The notes under the pieces are model-generated. The model worked only from the letters and a program-made list of their open reading frames with translations, was not told the DNA's origin and searched no databases. A stretch of 64,000 nt of DNA from Planctomycetota bacterium (GTDB lineage Bacteria > Planctomycetota > SZUA-567 > H5-PLA8): assembly GCA_023150555.1 (NCBI GenBank), contig JAKLKQ010000003.1, positions 1-64,000 of the forward strand, in the 5' to 3' direction. The position numbers and the translations under genes are program-made. This document shows positions 49,627 through 56,839 of this stretch, one piece after another (within the stretch, counting starts at the first letter, position 1; each line of letters begins with the position of its first letter).

Positions 49627-50334
49627 ATGTCCACCACCCGCATCCGCAAGTCGACCCGCATGATCGTGCGCTCCGAGTCCACCCGCGGCAGCGCCCGCAT
49701 CCTGCCGCGCGCTACCCGCGCGCCCTCCTTCGAGGAGATCGTGCGCGAGCGCTACGCGGCGCGGCGCTTCGACGGGCGCCCCATCACGCGCAAGCAGCTC
49801 GGCGAACTGCTCGAACTGATCCGCCTGGCGCCGACGTCGTTCAATCTACAGCCGTGGCGCGCGCGCATCGTCGAGGACGCGGCCTTAAAGGCGAAGCTCG
49901 CGCCGCTGAGTTTCAACCAGGCGCAGGTCACGACGGCCTCGCACCTGCTGGTCTTCTGCGCGAACACCGACTTCGAGGCGCTGACGGGCCAGTTGCGCCG
50001 CGGGATGCTGGCGCACGGCGCGCCGTCCGAACGCGTCGTCGAATTGCTCGGCAACATGCGCGCAGCGCTCTTCGGACTCGACGCCGCGCAGCGCCTGGCC
50101 TGGGCGCAGCGGCAGGTCTACCTCGCTCTTGCGCACGGCCTGCTGGGCGCGCAGGCGTTGGGCTTCGACGCCTGCCCGGTGGACGAGTTCGACGCGACCG
50201 GCTACGAGCAGGCGCTGAAGCTGCCGCCGCACCTGGTCCCGACGGTGGTGCTGGCGGTGGGCCAAGCCGAACGCACCGCGAGCGAGCGCGAGCGCGAAAA
50301 GTATCGCTACGAGTTGCAGGATCTCTTCTTCTGA
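49627..50334 (+). CDS. Nitroreductase-family flavoprotein (NfsB-like)
   Basis: A 235-aa protein with a basic N-terminal extension and the nitroreductase core: RYAARRFDGRPITRKQLGELLELIRLAPTSFNLQPWRARIV (FMN-contact Arg and Ser/Asn), LALAHGLLGAQALGFDACPVDEFD, and LVPTVVLAVGQAERTASEREREKYRYELQDLFF near the end. Such enzymes use NAD(P)H and FMN to reduce nitro compounds, quinones or related electrophiles. An SD (AAGGAA) lies upstream of the ATG. It follows the mddA terminator by about 40 bp, so it depends on read-through or its own promoter. Confidence 0.87.
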   Translation: MSTTRIRKSTRMIVRSESTRGSARILPRATRAPSFEEIVRERYAARRFDGRPITRKQLGELLELIRLAPTSFNLQPWRARIVEDAALKAKLAPLSFNQAQVTTASHLLVFCANTDFEALTGQLRRGMLAHGAPSERVVELLGNMRAALFGLDAAQRLAWAQRQVYLALAHGLLGAQALGFDACPVDEFDATGYEQALKLPPHLVPTVVLAVGQAERTASEREREKYRYELQDLFF

Positions 50335-50343
50335 GTTCCGTCT

Positions 50344-50403
50344 GAGCCGGTGAGCAGCACGGCCGTCGGTGGCCGGACCTTCGGCCCCCGGCGGCGCCGG
50401 CTC
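50344..50403. terminator. GC-rich compound hairpin between convergent genes
   Basis: GAGCCGG (50344-50350) pairs with CCGGCTC (50397-50403), with further GGCCG/CGGCC pairing inside. The element fills the gap between the nitroreductase stop and the convergent stop at 50417 and may terminate both directions; only a weak T-rich stretch follows. Confidence 0.5.
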
Positions 50404-50416
50404 GGGGCTATTAAGG

Positions 50417-50929
50417 CTATTTTCCTTGGCGCTCCACTTCTTTCAACCGTGCCTCTTCCAATCGTGCATAACCCTGAGATTCAAGCCACTGAGGCATTGC
50501 TATTGTTGAGGACCTGGTGAGATACTGGTCGCCCTTCCATCCACCGCCGCCCCAGCGCAGGTGGGTGCCGTGATGATAGGATACTCGCGCAAGTTCTTCT
50601 TCGCCGCGCTTGAAGACAAACACGAAGTCCCCATGACATTTGCATGTGCCTCCTTGGCGGTCGGTGGCAAGCTGATTCAGGAACTCGCGCACCCGCTCGC
50701 CGCCTTCGAGCCTGAACGGATTTCGGTGCACCAACCCGGCATCCATGTCGAAGTCGATCTCGCTGATTTCAAGCGCGTCCGAATCGCGCACGGCGCGACG
50801 CAGGTCGTTCAATCCATCCAAAGATCCAAAAGGTCCGAACGGAATCCAGAATGAAACCGCCCAGGCCAGCAGCACCAGACCGGTGCCTGCGCCCGCGACG
50901 ATCAGGGTTTTGCGCCGGAACGGTTCCAT
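50417..50929 (-). CDS. Small membrane-anchored protein of unknown function
   Basis: A 170-aa protein with one N-terminal transmembrane helix (TLIVAGAGTGLVLLAWAVSFWI) and an outer domain with conspicuous motifs: CKCHGDFVFVFKRGEEELARVSYHHGTHLRW, WKGDQYLTRSS and MPQWLESQGYARL. The CxC...HHGxxLRW...WxGDxxLT pattern recurs in exported planctomycete proteins, as I recall, but no function is known. Codon use is AT-richer than the neighbours. It follows rtcA by 19 bases on the same strand, so it may be the last gene of the rtc operon. Confidence 0.65.
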   Translation of the reverse strand: MEPFRRKTLIVAGAGTGLVLLAWAVSFWIPFGPFGSLDGLNDLRRAVRDSDALEISEIDFDMDAGLVHRNPFRLEGGERVREFLNQLATDRQGGTCKCHGDFVFVFKRGEEELARVSYHHGTHLRWGGGGWKGDQYLTRSSTIAMPQWLESQGYARLEEARLKEVERQGK

Positions 50930-50948
50930 CGTGCGAAGGCCTCCTCCC

Positions 50949-51965
50949 CTACCCTACGCGCACCATCCACGTGCGGTCCGCGGCGGGTTCGGCGCGGATG
51001 GGCACCTCGAGGAAACGCGCGATGGTCTCGATGTTCGTGCGCGTGTGCCCGCTGGGTTGGACGGTGCGGAACTCGCCTTGCCCCGCCAGCGCCAGCGGAA
51101 TCAGGAGCTGGTCGGCCAGGTGCTCGCCGACAGGCGCCTCGAACTTGAGGTAGGTTTCCGCCTCCTCCGCCGCCGCATGCGCGACGTCCTCGGCCTTGCG
51201 CCCGCGTTCGCCGAACGCCGCGAAGACCTCGGTGAGGTGCTCGTACTCGAGTTCCAGCAGCACCGCGTTGCCGGGGCCCGCCGAGTCGGCGATCGTCTCC
51301 GCGTGCAGCTCATCCTTGCTCCAGCCCAGGCGGCGCTTCACGACGCTCAGTTCGCGCGCGGCGATGCCCTCGGGCAGCTTCGCGACCAGCGCCCGCGCGC
51401 GGCGTCGCTTGAAATTTCCGCGCTCGAGCAGCGCTAAGGGCTGCAACCGTTCGGGCGGTTCGATCTTCACCGTCACACGCCCGCCGCCGGCGGGGAAGAA
51501 GCCGTGGCGCTCCAGCTTCGCGTCCACGCGCGCGCCCATGCGTTCGAGCAAAGGAAGGAAGGCCAGCGCGAGGAAATCGAACGGCGGCGCCATGGGGTTG
51601 TGCGTGCCGCCTTCCAGGGTCAGTTCGCTGGGACTCTTCGCGGCCAAGAGCGGCGGCAGCACCGTCTGCAGGACCAGCGTCGCGCTGCCGGCGGTGCCCA
51701 CGGCAAAGCGGTACGCGCCCGGCTTGACCGGGCCGGGCGCGAAGTCGAGCCGGCTGCTCTCCAACGCCGCGCCGCGCACGTCGGCGGCGGAGATCTCGGC
51801 GGCGGCCTTCACCGCGGCCAGATGCTGGCGCCGCAGGCCGGGATTCGATCGCCGCGCGCGGATGGCATCGATGCGGAAGGGCTTGCCCGTGAGGATGCTC
51901 AGCGCCAGTGCCGTACGCAGCACCTGGCCGCCGCCTTCGCCCTGGGAGCCGTCAATGAGGATCAT
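50949..51965 (-). CDS. rtcA: RNA 3'-terminal phosphate cyclase
   Basis: A 338-aa RtcA-like enzyme starting MILIDGSQGEGGGQVLRTALALSILTGKPFRI, with IRARRSNPGLRRQHLAAV, GTAGSATLVLQTVLPPLL, GGTHNPMAPPFDFLALAFLP and the nucleophilic His at about 307 in SGHTRTN. It adenylates RNA 3'-phosphates and cyclises them to 2',3'-cyclic ends, the substrate form used by RtcB. The start at 51965 was chosen because ATG overlaps the UGA of the upstream ORF (ATGA), indicating coupling. It belongs to the operon rtcB-ORF-rtcA. Confidence 0.92.
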   Translation of the reverse strand: MILIDGSQGEGGGQVLRTALALSILTGKPFRIDAIRARRSNPGLRRQHLAAVKAAAEISAADVRGAALESSRLDFAPGPVKPGAYRFAVGTAGSATLVLQTVLPPLLAAKSPSELTLEGGTHNPMAPPFDFLALAFLPLLERMGARVDAKLERHGFFPAGGGRVTVKIEPPERLQPLALLERGNFKRRRARALVAKLPEGIAARELSVVKRRLGWSKDELHAETIADSAGPGNAVLLELEYEHLTEVFAAFGERGRKAEDVAHAAAEEAETYLKFEAPVGEHLADQLLIPLALAGQGEFRTVQPSGHTRTNIETIARFLEVPIRAEPAADRTWMVRVG

Positions 51966-52699
51966 GCGACGGCCCGAATCCACTCAGCGGTTTGCATCAT
52001 ACGCTCAGCCCACGACTCGCTCGCATGGGCAACCGATTCAGCTTCCAAACGATCCGCCCATTCCGTTGAAAGCATCCAGCCAACAACCGCCTCCTGATTG
52101 GCTCCAGTTTCTTGCCACCAGATGCCCAACGCCCCCTCCTTGGCCAGACTGCGTGCATTGGAATGCGCAAATTCCGCAAATTGCCTCGCCGCCAGGCTGC
52201 CTTCCATTTTCCACCAGGCCTTCAGATAGTCGCCGATGTCATTCTCCGCCAAGGCAATCGACGCCAGGCAGCTTCCGACATCCGTGGTCTCGGGATCTCT
52301 GCACAATCGGTCTGCCAACCAGGCGTGCATGAATGCGCGCACGGCGTTAACTTCTCTCACCCGCCAGCTCAACCACTTTGCGTAGTGCAGTTTACTCCCG
52401 AACATTTCGTCGTCACAGAAACCGGTCAGGCTTCCGCCTGCATACAATTCCGCTAGGCGCGGCAGGAAATGCTTGAAGTCCTCTTCACTGCCCCAGGTCG
52501 TCATGGCCTTCCAAGCGTACAGGCCAAGATCCTCCGCCGTCAGGTCGCGCAGCCGCTTTGAGCGCAACGCACGGTTGTCCTTTGCATGTACACAGCAGGG
52601 ACAGCCTTCTATTTTCTCATTTAGACTGTAACGGCCGAACATCCCGTAGAGATTTTCGACCGCTTCTGCAACCCGGTGATTTAGTTCCGTCTTGACCAT
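51962..52699 (-). CDS. Conserved-looking unknown protein embedded between rtcB and rtcA
   Basis: A 245-aa soluble protein with a CPCC motif near the N-terminus (KIEGCPCCVHAKDNRALRSKRLRDLTAEDLGLYAWKAMTTWGSEEDFKHFLPRLAELYAGG), then helical sequence rich in Trp (WLSWRVREVNAVRAFMHAWLADRL, YLKAWWKMEGSLAARQFAEFAHSN). I recognise the opening pattern as one found in scattered bacterial hypothetical proteins, with no known function. Its base composition is AT-richer than both rtc genes, so it may have been inserted. The stop overlaps the rtcA start and the gap to rtcB is 30 bp, so it is co-transcribed and coupled with RNA repair genes. Confidence 0.7.
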   Translation of the reverse strand: MVKTELNHRVAEAVENLYGMFGRYSLNEKIEGCPCCVHAKDNRALRSKRLRDLTAEDLGLYAWKAMTTWGSEEDFKHFLPRLAELYAGGSLTGFCDDEMFGSKLHYAKWLSWRVREVNAVRAFMHAWLADRLCRDPETTDVGSCLASIALAENDIGDYLKAWWKMEGSLAARQFAEFAHSNARSLAKEGALGIWWQETGANQEAVVGWMLSTEWADRLEAESVAHASESWAERMMQTAEWIRAVA

Positions 52700-52729
52700 A
52701 TTTGATACTCGCTCGTTCCCGCCCCGCGC

Positions 52730-54217
52730 TCAGTCGTCGGCCTTGGCGGCGTCCTTGATCACGAAGCGCGCCTTCAGCCGCGCGACGGGCTTGGCCAGCC
52801 CGGCCTGCTCGACGCTCTTCAGGACCTCGCCGAAGTCCTTGTACGCCGCGGGCGCCTCGTCGCGCGGGTAGTTGCGCGCGTTGAAGAGGATGTCGTGCGC
52901 CTCGAACTCGCGGTCGATCTTCGCCTGGTCGAGCGTACGGTCGGCGTGCTTGCGGCCCATGCAGCGCCCCGCGCCGTGGTTGACGCTGTAGCAGCTCAGC
53001 TCCGCGCCGGGCTCGGCGGCCATCACCACGCTGCCGGCGGTGGGGTTGCCCGGCAGCAAGATCGGGTGGCCCGTGGCCTCGAAGCGCGTGCCCGCCAGCG
53101 CCGGATGGCCCGCGGGGAAGGCGCGCGTCGCGCCCTTGCGGTGCACCCAGCATTCCTGGCCGCCCACGGTCTCCTTGCGCGCGATGTTGTGGCTGATGAA
53201 GTACACCAGCTCGCCCTTTGCGCCGGGCAGAATCTCGCGGAACGCGTCGAGCACCAGCGCATTGATGAGCATGTGGTTGGCCGTCGCGAAGTTCGCGCCC
53301 AGTGCCATGTCGTCCAGGTAAGCGTCGGCTTCCGGCGTGCCCAGCGGCGCGTAGACCAGTTCGCGATCGTCGCCGGGCAGCGGAATCTGCCACTCGGCGA
53401 AGCGCTTCTGCAGCGCGTGGAACTGGCCCTGCGCGAGGATGTTGCCGAAGCCGCGCGAACCGCAATGCGACAGGAACGCAACCTTGCCGTCGGCGAGCCC
53501 GAAGACGCCGGCCTTGCGGCGCGCCTCGGCGTTGTCCTCGACGTGCACGATCTCGCACTCACCGAAGTGGTTGCCGCCGCCGTAGCTGCCCAGCTGCGCC
53601 ATCTTCTCCTCGAAATTGCGGAAGAGCCCCGCCTCGACCAGTTCCTCGAGGCGCAGCGCCAGCGCGTCGTGCGTGCCGTCGTGGCCGGCGTGGCACGCGT
53701 CTTCGCAGCTCGAGGCCCACTCCGGTGGAATGCCCATCGCCGCGCAGACCTCCGGCGACGCGCCCTCGCAGGCGGCCTTCATCGCGGTCTGGGTCGCAAC
53801 GCGGCGGCTCTTGGGCGCCGCGCGCTGCCCCTGGCCGGGGCCGGTGGGCGTGCGCGCGACGATGGCGTCGATGAGCGCGCGGCGGACCTTGCGGTCGCGC
53901 ATCTCTTCGCCGGGAATGTCGAGCTGCAGCAGGCTCATGCTGCACTTGATGTCCACGCCGACGGGGCCGGGGTAGACGTGCGTGGGCGAGACCAGCACGC
54001 AGCCCACCGGCGCGCCGTAGCCGACGTGCGCGTCGGGGTTCAGCACCAGGTCGGTGACGCCGGGCGCGCCGCGCGAGTTCAACGCCTGCTGCAAACAGTT
54101 CGCGTCGAAGCCGTCGCGGATCGCGCGGGTGCCAATCACGGTGATGGGCTTGCCCTTGTTGTCCGGCGCGGGCAGGATGCCGGTCGCCTCGCCGGTCTCG
54201 ATGATCTTCGCCGCCAC
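52730..54217 (-). CDS. rtcB: RNA-splicing ligase
   Basis: A 495-aa RtcB ligase with metal- and GTP-site motifs: DAHVGYGAPVGCV, GVDIKCSMSLL, LGSYGGGNHFGECEIV, FLSHCGSRGFGNILA, ATANHMLINALVL, HNIARKE, HRKGATRAFPAGHP, and SVNHGAGRCMGRKHA, which holds the His that forms the guanylate intermediate. It joins RNA 2',3'-cyclic phosphate or 3'-phosphate ends to 5'-OH ends using GTP and Mn2+. The sequence is of the longer type (GVDIKC instead of GVDIGC). GTG start with GGGAGC upstream. A GGGTATAGT -10-like string lies upstream on the minus strand. No RtcR regulator is nearby. Confidence 0.92.
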   Translation of the reverse strand: MAAKIIETGEATGILPAPDNKGKPITVIGTRAIRDGFDANCLQQALNSRGAPGVTDLVLNPDAHVGYGAPVGCVLVSPTHVYPGPVGVDIKCSMSLLQLDIPGEEMRDRKVRRALIDAIVARTPTGPGQGQRAAPKSRRVATQTAMKAACEGASPEVCAAMGIPPEWASSCEDACHAGHDGTHDALALRLEELVEAGLFRNFEEKMAQLGSYGGGNHFGECEIVHVEDNAEARRKAGVFGLADGKVAFLSHCGSRGFGNILAQGQFHALQKRFAEWQIPLPGDDRELVYAPLGTPEADAYLDDMALGANFATANHMLINALVLDAFREILPGAKGELVYFISHNIARKETVGGQECWVHRKGATRAFPAGHPALAGTRFEATGHPILLPGNPTAGSVVMAAEPGAELSCYSVNHGAGRCMGRKHADRTLDQAKIDREFEAHDILFNARNYPRDEAPAAYKDFGEVLKSVEQAGLAKPVARLKARFVIKDAAKADD

Positions 54218-54684
54218 GTCCAGCTCCCTTCGCCTGCGCCCCGCTTCGGCCGGGCATTCCCGGGACTATACCCTACGAAAAATGCGGAAGCGAACCGGCG
54301 GGCCCCATTTTGCCCCTCCTTAACCCCGCCGGATTTTTCCGCCTGAACGCAAAGTCTCTGGATAGTGCCCATTGGGAAGGCTCGATAGGGCGCCTTCCCG
54401 CCGCGAGCAGATCGTGCAAGTTGTTTTAATAAAACGAGTTGCATCTTTTTTATTGGGCCGCTTTTCGTTGCTGAAAGGGCCCTGGGTGACAGCGGATGGG
54501 TGGCGCGGGAAAATGCCGGATTCCTCCGATAAAGCGCCCGATCAGCCCCTCTAGGCCAGTGAGGGGCGCACTGGAGGGTGCCTGTTAGCGGCCAGGCGAG
54601 AAGGGCGAGGCGGAGGGCGGATTTTTTCTGTACCGATCGCAATTCGCGGCTTGGAACAAGTAGAGGACGTGCGCAGGAGTACGG
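54218..54684. other. 467-bp intergenic region between rtcB and the FeeM-like gene
   Basis: No gene is seen. It holds a GGGAAGG-N12-CCTTCCC hairpin (54374-54399), an AT-rich patch with AATAAAA (54428-54434) facing TTTTATT (54448-54454), alternative hairpins at 54546-54574, and a T-run near 54625. The left end carries the likely rtcB promoter; the rest probably forms a long structured leader for the plus-strand operon. Confidence 0.45.
54546..54574 (+). promoter_or_regulatory. Two mutually exclusive hairpins (attenuator-like) upstream of the FeeM-like gene
   Basis: CCCCTC (54546-54551) can pair with GAGGGG (54561-54566), or CCAGTG (54556-54561) with CACTGG (54569-54574); the two stems share bases and cannot coexist. 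They lie about 110 bases before the ATG at 54685. Confidence 0.35.
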
Positions 54685-55569
54685 ATGATGCCCAGCGAGA
54701 ACCGCCAGCCCCGGCAACCCCAGCGCGCCTCGGCGCTCAGCCAGGCCCTCAAGGCCTTCGCGGAACAGGAGTGCGCGGACGCCGGCGGAACCTACGATGT
54801 CGCCATCGAGGACGACTCGGTCCGCTGCGGCGAGCGCGGTCAGTACCGGCTGCGCGTGGCCAACACGCTGGCCCAGCGCCTGCGCGCCTGGCGGCTGACC
54901 TACGAGGTCTATCAGTCCAAAGGCTACGCGCGTGCCGACGCGCAGGGCCTGTGGTTCGGCCCGTACGACGCGCACCCCGAGACCATCACGCTGCTGGCCG
55001 AGACCGACGGCGTGCCGACGGCGACGATGAGCCTGGTCTTCGACTCGCCGCGCCGCCTGCCCGCCGACGAACTGTACGGCGAAGAGATCGAGGCCTTCCG
55101 CGCGCGCGGCCGCACACTGTGCGAACTGGTCAGCCTCGTCAGCCTGGAAGAAGGCCTGCAGGGCGCCGAGCTGATGAAGTACCTCTTCAAGCTCGCGTAC
55201 ATCGCCGCGCACCACCTGGAAGGCGCCAGCGACCTGTTCATCACCGTCAACCCGCGCCACGCGCCCTTCTACGAACGCCTGCTGCTGTTCGCGCGCCTGG
55301 GCCACGAAGTCCCCTGCCCGAAGGTCAACGACGCGCCGGCCGTACTGCTGCACATGGACCTGGTCGCCGCGTGGAACCTGTACCGCGAACGCTTCGACGG
55401 CAAACCCCCGGCGCGCAACCTGTACCGCTTCTTCCTGTACAAGGCCTGCGAACTGCGCGCATGGCTGTCCGCGCAGCGCCGCCCGCTCGACGTCGCCGAG
55501 CTTGACCGCGACCATCCGGCGCTGGGCCGGCGGCTGCGCCGCGTCGCACTGGCGGAGGTGCAATCATGA
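54685..55569 (+). CDS. FeeM-like N-acyl amino acid synthase (GNAT fold)
   Basis: A 294-aa protein. The core (about residues 45-235) reads YRLRVANTLAQRLRAWRLTYEVYQSKGYARAD, ITLLAETDGVPTATMSLVFDSPRRLPADELYGEEIEAFRARGRTLCELVSLVSLEE, LFKLAYIAAHHLEGASDLFITVNPRHAPFYERLLLF and KVNDAPAVLLHMDL. This is the pattern of FeeM and of PEP-CTERM-linked acyltransferases, which use acyl-ACP to N-acylate amino acids. Product identity is inferred. AGGAG lies five bases before the ATG. The stop overlaps the ketosynthase start (ATGA), so acyl-chain supply and transfer are coupled. Confidence 0.75.
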   Translation: MMPSENRQPRQPQRASALSQALKAFAEQECADAGGTYDVAIEDDSVRCGERGQYRLRVANTLAQRLRAWRLTYEVYQSKGYARADAQGLWFGPYDAHPETITLLAETDGVPTATMSLVFDSPRRLPADELYGEEIEAFRARGRTLCELVSLVSLEEGLQGAELMKYLFKLAYIAAHHLEGASDLFITVNPRHAPFYERLLLFARLGHEVPCPKVNDAPAVLLHMDLVAAWNLYRERFDGKPPARNLYRFFLYKACELRAWLSAQRRPLDVAELDRDHPALGRRLRRVALAEVQS

Positions 55570-56810
55570 AACGCCGAGTGGTCGTGACCGGCATCGGCTG
55601 GGTGACGCCGCTGGGGCGCGGCGTGGAACACGTCTGGTCCAACCTGCTGGCCGGCAAAAGCGGGATAGACACGATCACGCGTTTCGATGCCGCGGCCTTT
55701 CCCGTGCGCATCGCCGGGGAAGTGAAGGACTTCAACGCGGAAGACTGGCTGGAACGCACCGAGGCGCGCCGCACCGACCGCTTCGTGCAGTACGCCGTCG
55801 CCGCCGCCGCCATGGCCGCCGAGGACGCGAGCCTTTCCGTGCCCGTCGCAGACCCCTACCGCGCGGGCGCGATCGTGGGCTCGGGCGCCGGCGGCATGGA
55901 GACCATCGAACACGGCCAGCACCAGCTCACCGAGAAAGGCCCGCACCGCGTACCGCCCATGTCCATCCCGCGCATGATGATCAACGCCGCCGCGCACCAC
56001 GTCGCGCGGCGCTTCGGCTTCCGCGGGCCGACGCTGGGCGTCGTGCAGGCCTGCGCCACCGGCGCCGCGGCCGTGGCGACCGCCGCCGAACAGATTGCCT
56101 TCGGGCGCTGCGACCTGGCCCTGGCCGGCGGGACGGAAGCCAGCGTCACGCCGCTGAGCGTCGCGGCGTTCAGCGCCTGCGGGGCGCTCAGCCGCCGCAA
56201 CGAGGCTCCACAGAGCGTCTGCCGGCCCTTCGACCGCGACCGCGACGGCTTCGTGATGTCCGAAGGCTCCTGCGTGCTGGTGCTGGAGAGCGAAGAACAC
56301 GCCCGCGCGCGTGGCGCGCGCATCTACGCGGAAGTCGCCGGCTGGGGCCTGACGGCCGACGTCTTCCACGTCACCGCGCCGGACCCGGAAGCCACCGCGG
56401 CGGCGAAGGCCATCGAGTTCGCGATCGAGAGCGCCGGCGAGACGCCCGAAGCCGTGGGCTACATCAACGCGCACGGCACCAGCACGGCGATGAACGATCC
56501 GACCGAGACCAAGGCCATCCATCGCGCGCTGGGTGCCTGCGCACAGAAGCCTTTCGTCAGCTCCACGAAGTCGATGCTGGGGCACATGATGGGCGCTGCG
56601 GGCGCCGCCGAGGCCGCCATCGCGGCGCTGGCCGTGCACACCCGCCGCCTGCCGCCGACGATCAACCTGCAGAACCCCGACCCCGAGTGCGCGCTCAACC
56701 ACGTCGCCAACGCGTCCATCGAAGCGCCCGATCTGCGCCTCGCGCTGAGCAACTCGTTCGCCTTCGGCGGGCACAACGTGGTTCTGGCGCTGCGCCGCTA
56801 CGCGGCGTAA
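55566..56810 (+). CDS. fabF: Beta-ketoacyl-ACP synthase II-type ketosynthase
   Basis: A 414-aa condensing enzyme with nucleophile Cys163 (VQACATGAAAV), His in INAHGTSTAMNDPTETKAIH (about 303) and His in STKSMLGHMMGAAGAAEA (about 340), the complete KAS II triad. It extends acyl-ACP with malonyl-ACP. The coupling to the FeeM-like gene by a 4-nt overlap suggests a dedicated ketosynthase tuning the acyl donor, though a housekeeping FabF role is possible since no other fab gene is in the window. Convergent with the ABC exporter gene. Confidence 0.9.
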   Translation: MKRRVVVTGIGWVTPLGRGVEHVWSNLLAGKSGIDTITRFDAAAFPVRIAGEVKDFNAEDWLERTEARRTDRFVQYAVAAAAMAAEDASLSVPVADPYRAGAIVGSGAGGMETIEHGQHQLTEKGPHRVPPMSIPRMMINAAAHHVARRFGFRGPTLGVVQACATGAAAVATAAEQIAFGRCDLALAGGTEASVTPLSVAAFSACGALSRRNEAPQSVCRPFDRDRDGFVMSEGSCVLVLESEEHARARGARIYAEVAGWGLTADVFHVTAPDPEATAAAKAIEFAIESAGETPEAVGYINAHGTSTAMNDPTETKAIHRALGACAQKPFVSSTKSMLGHMMGAAGAAEAAIAALAVHTRRLPPTINLQNPDPECALNHVANASIEAPDLRLALSNSFAFGGHNVVLALRRYAA

Positions 56811-56839
56811 CGCGTCGCCTCATCCAAAACGATTGTTGT

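Noticed and set aside
54421..54460. AATAAAA...TTTTTTATT as an intrinsic terminator for rtcB
   Set aside because: It lies upstream of rtcB (which runs leftward) and the stem is A/T only, too weak for termination.
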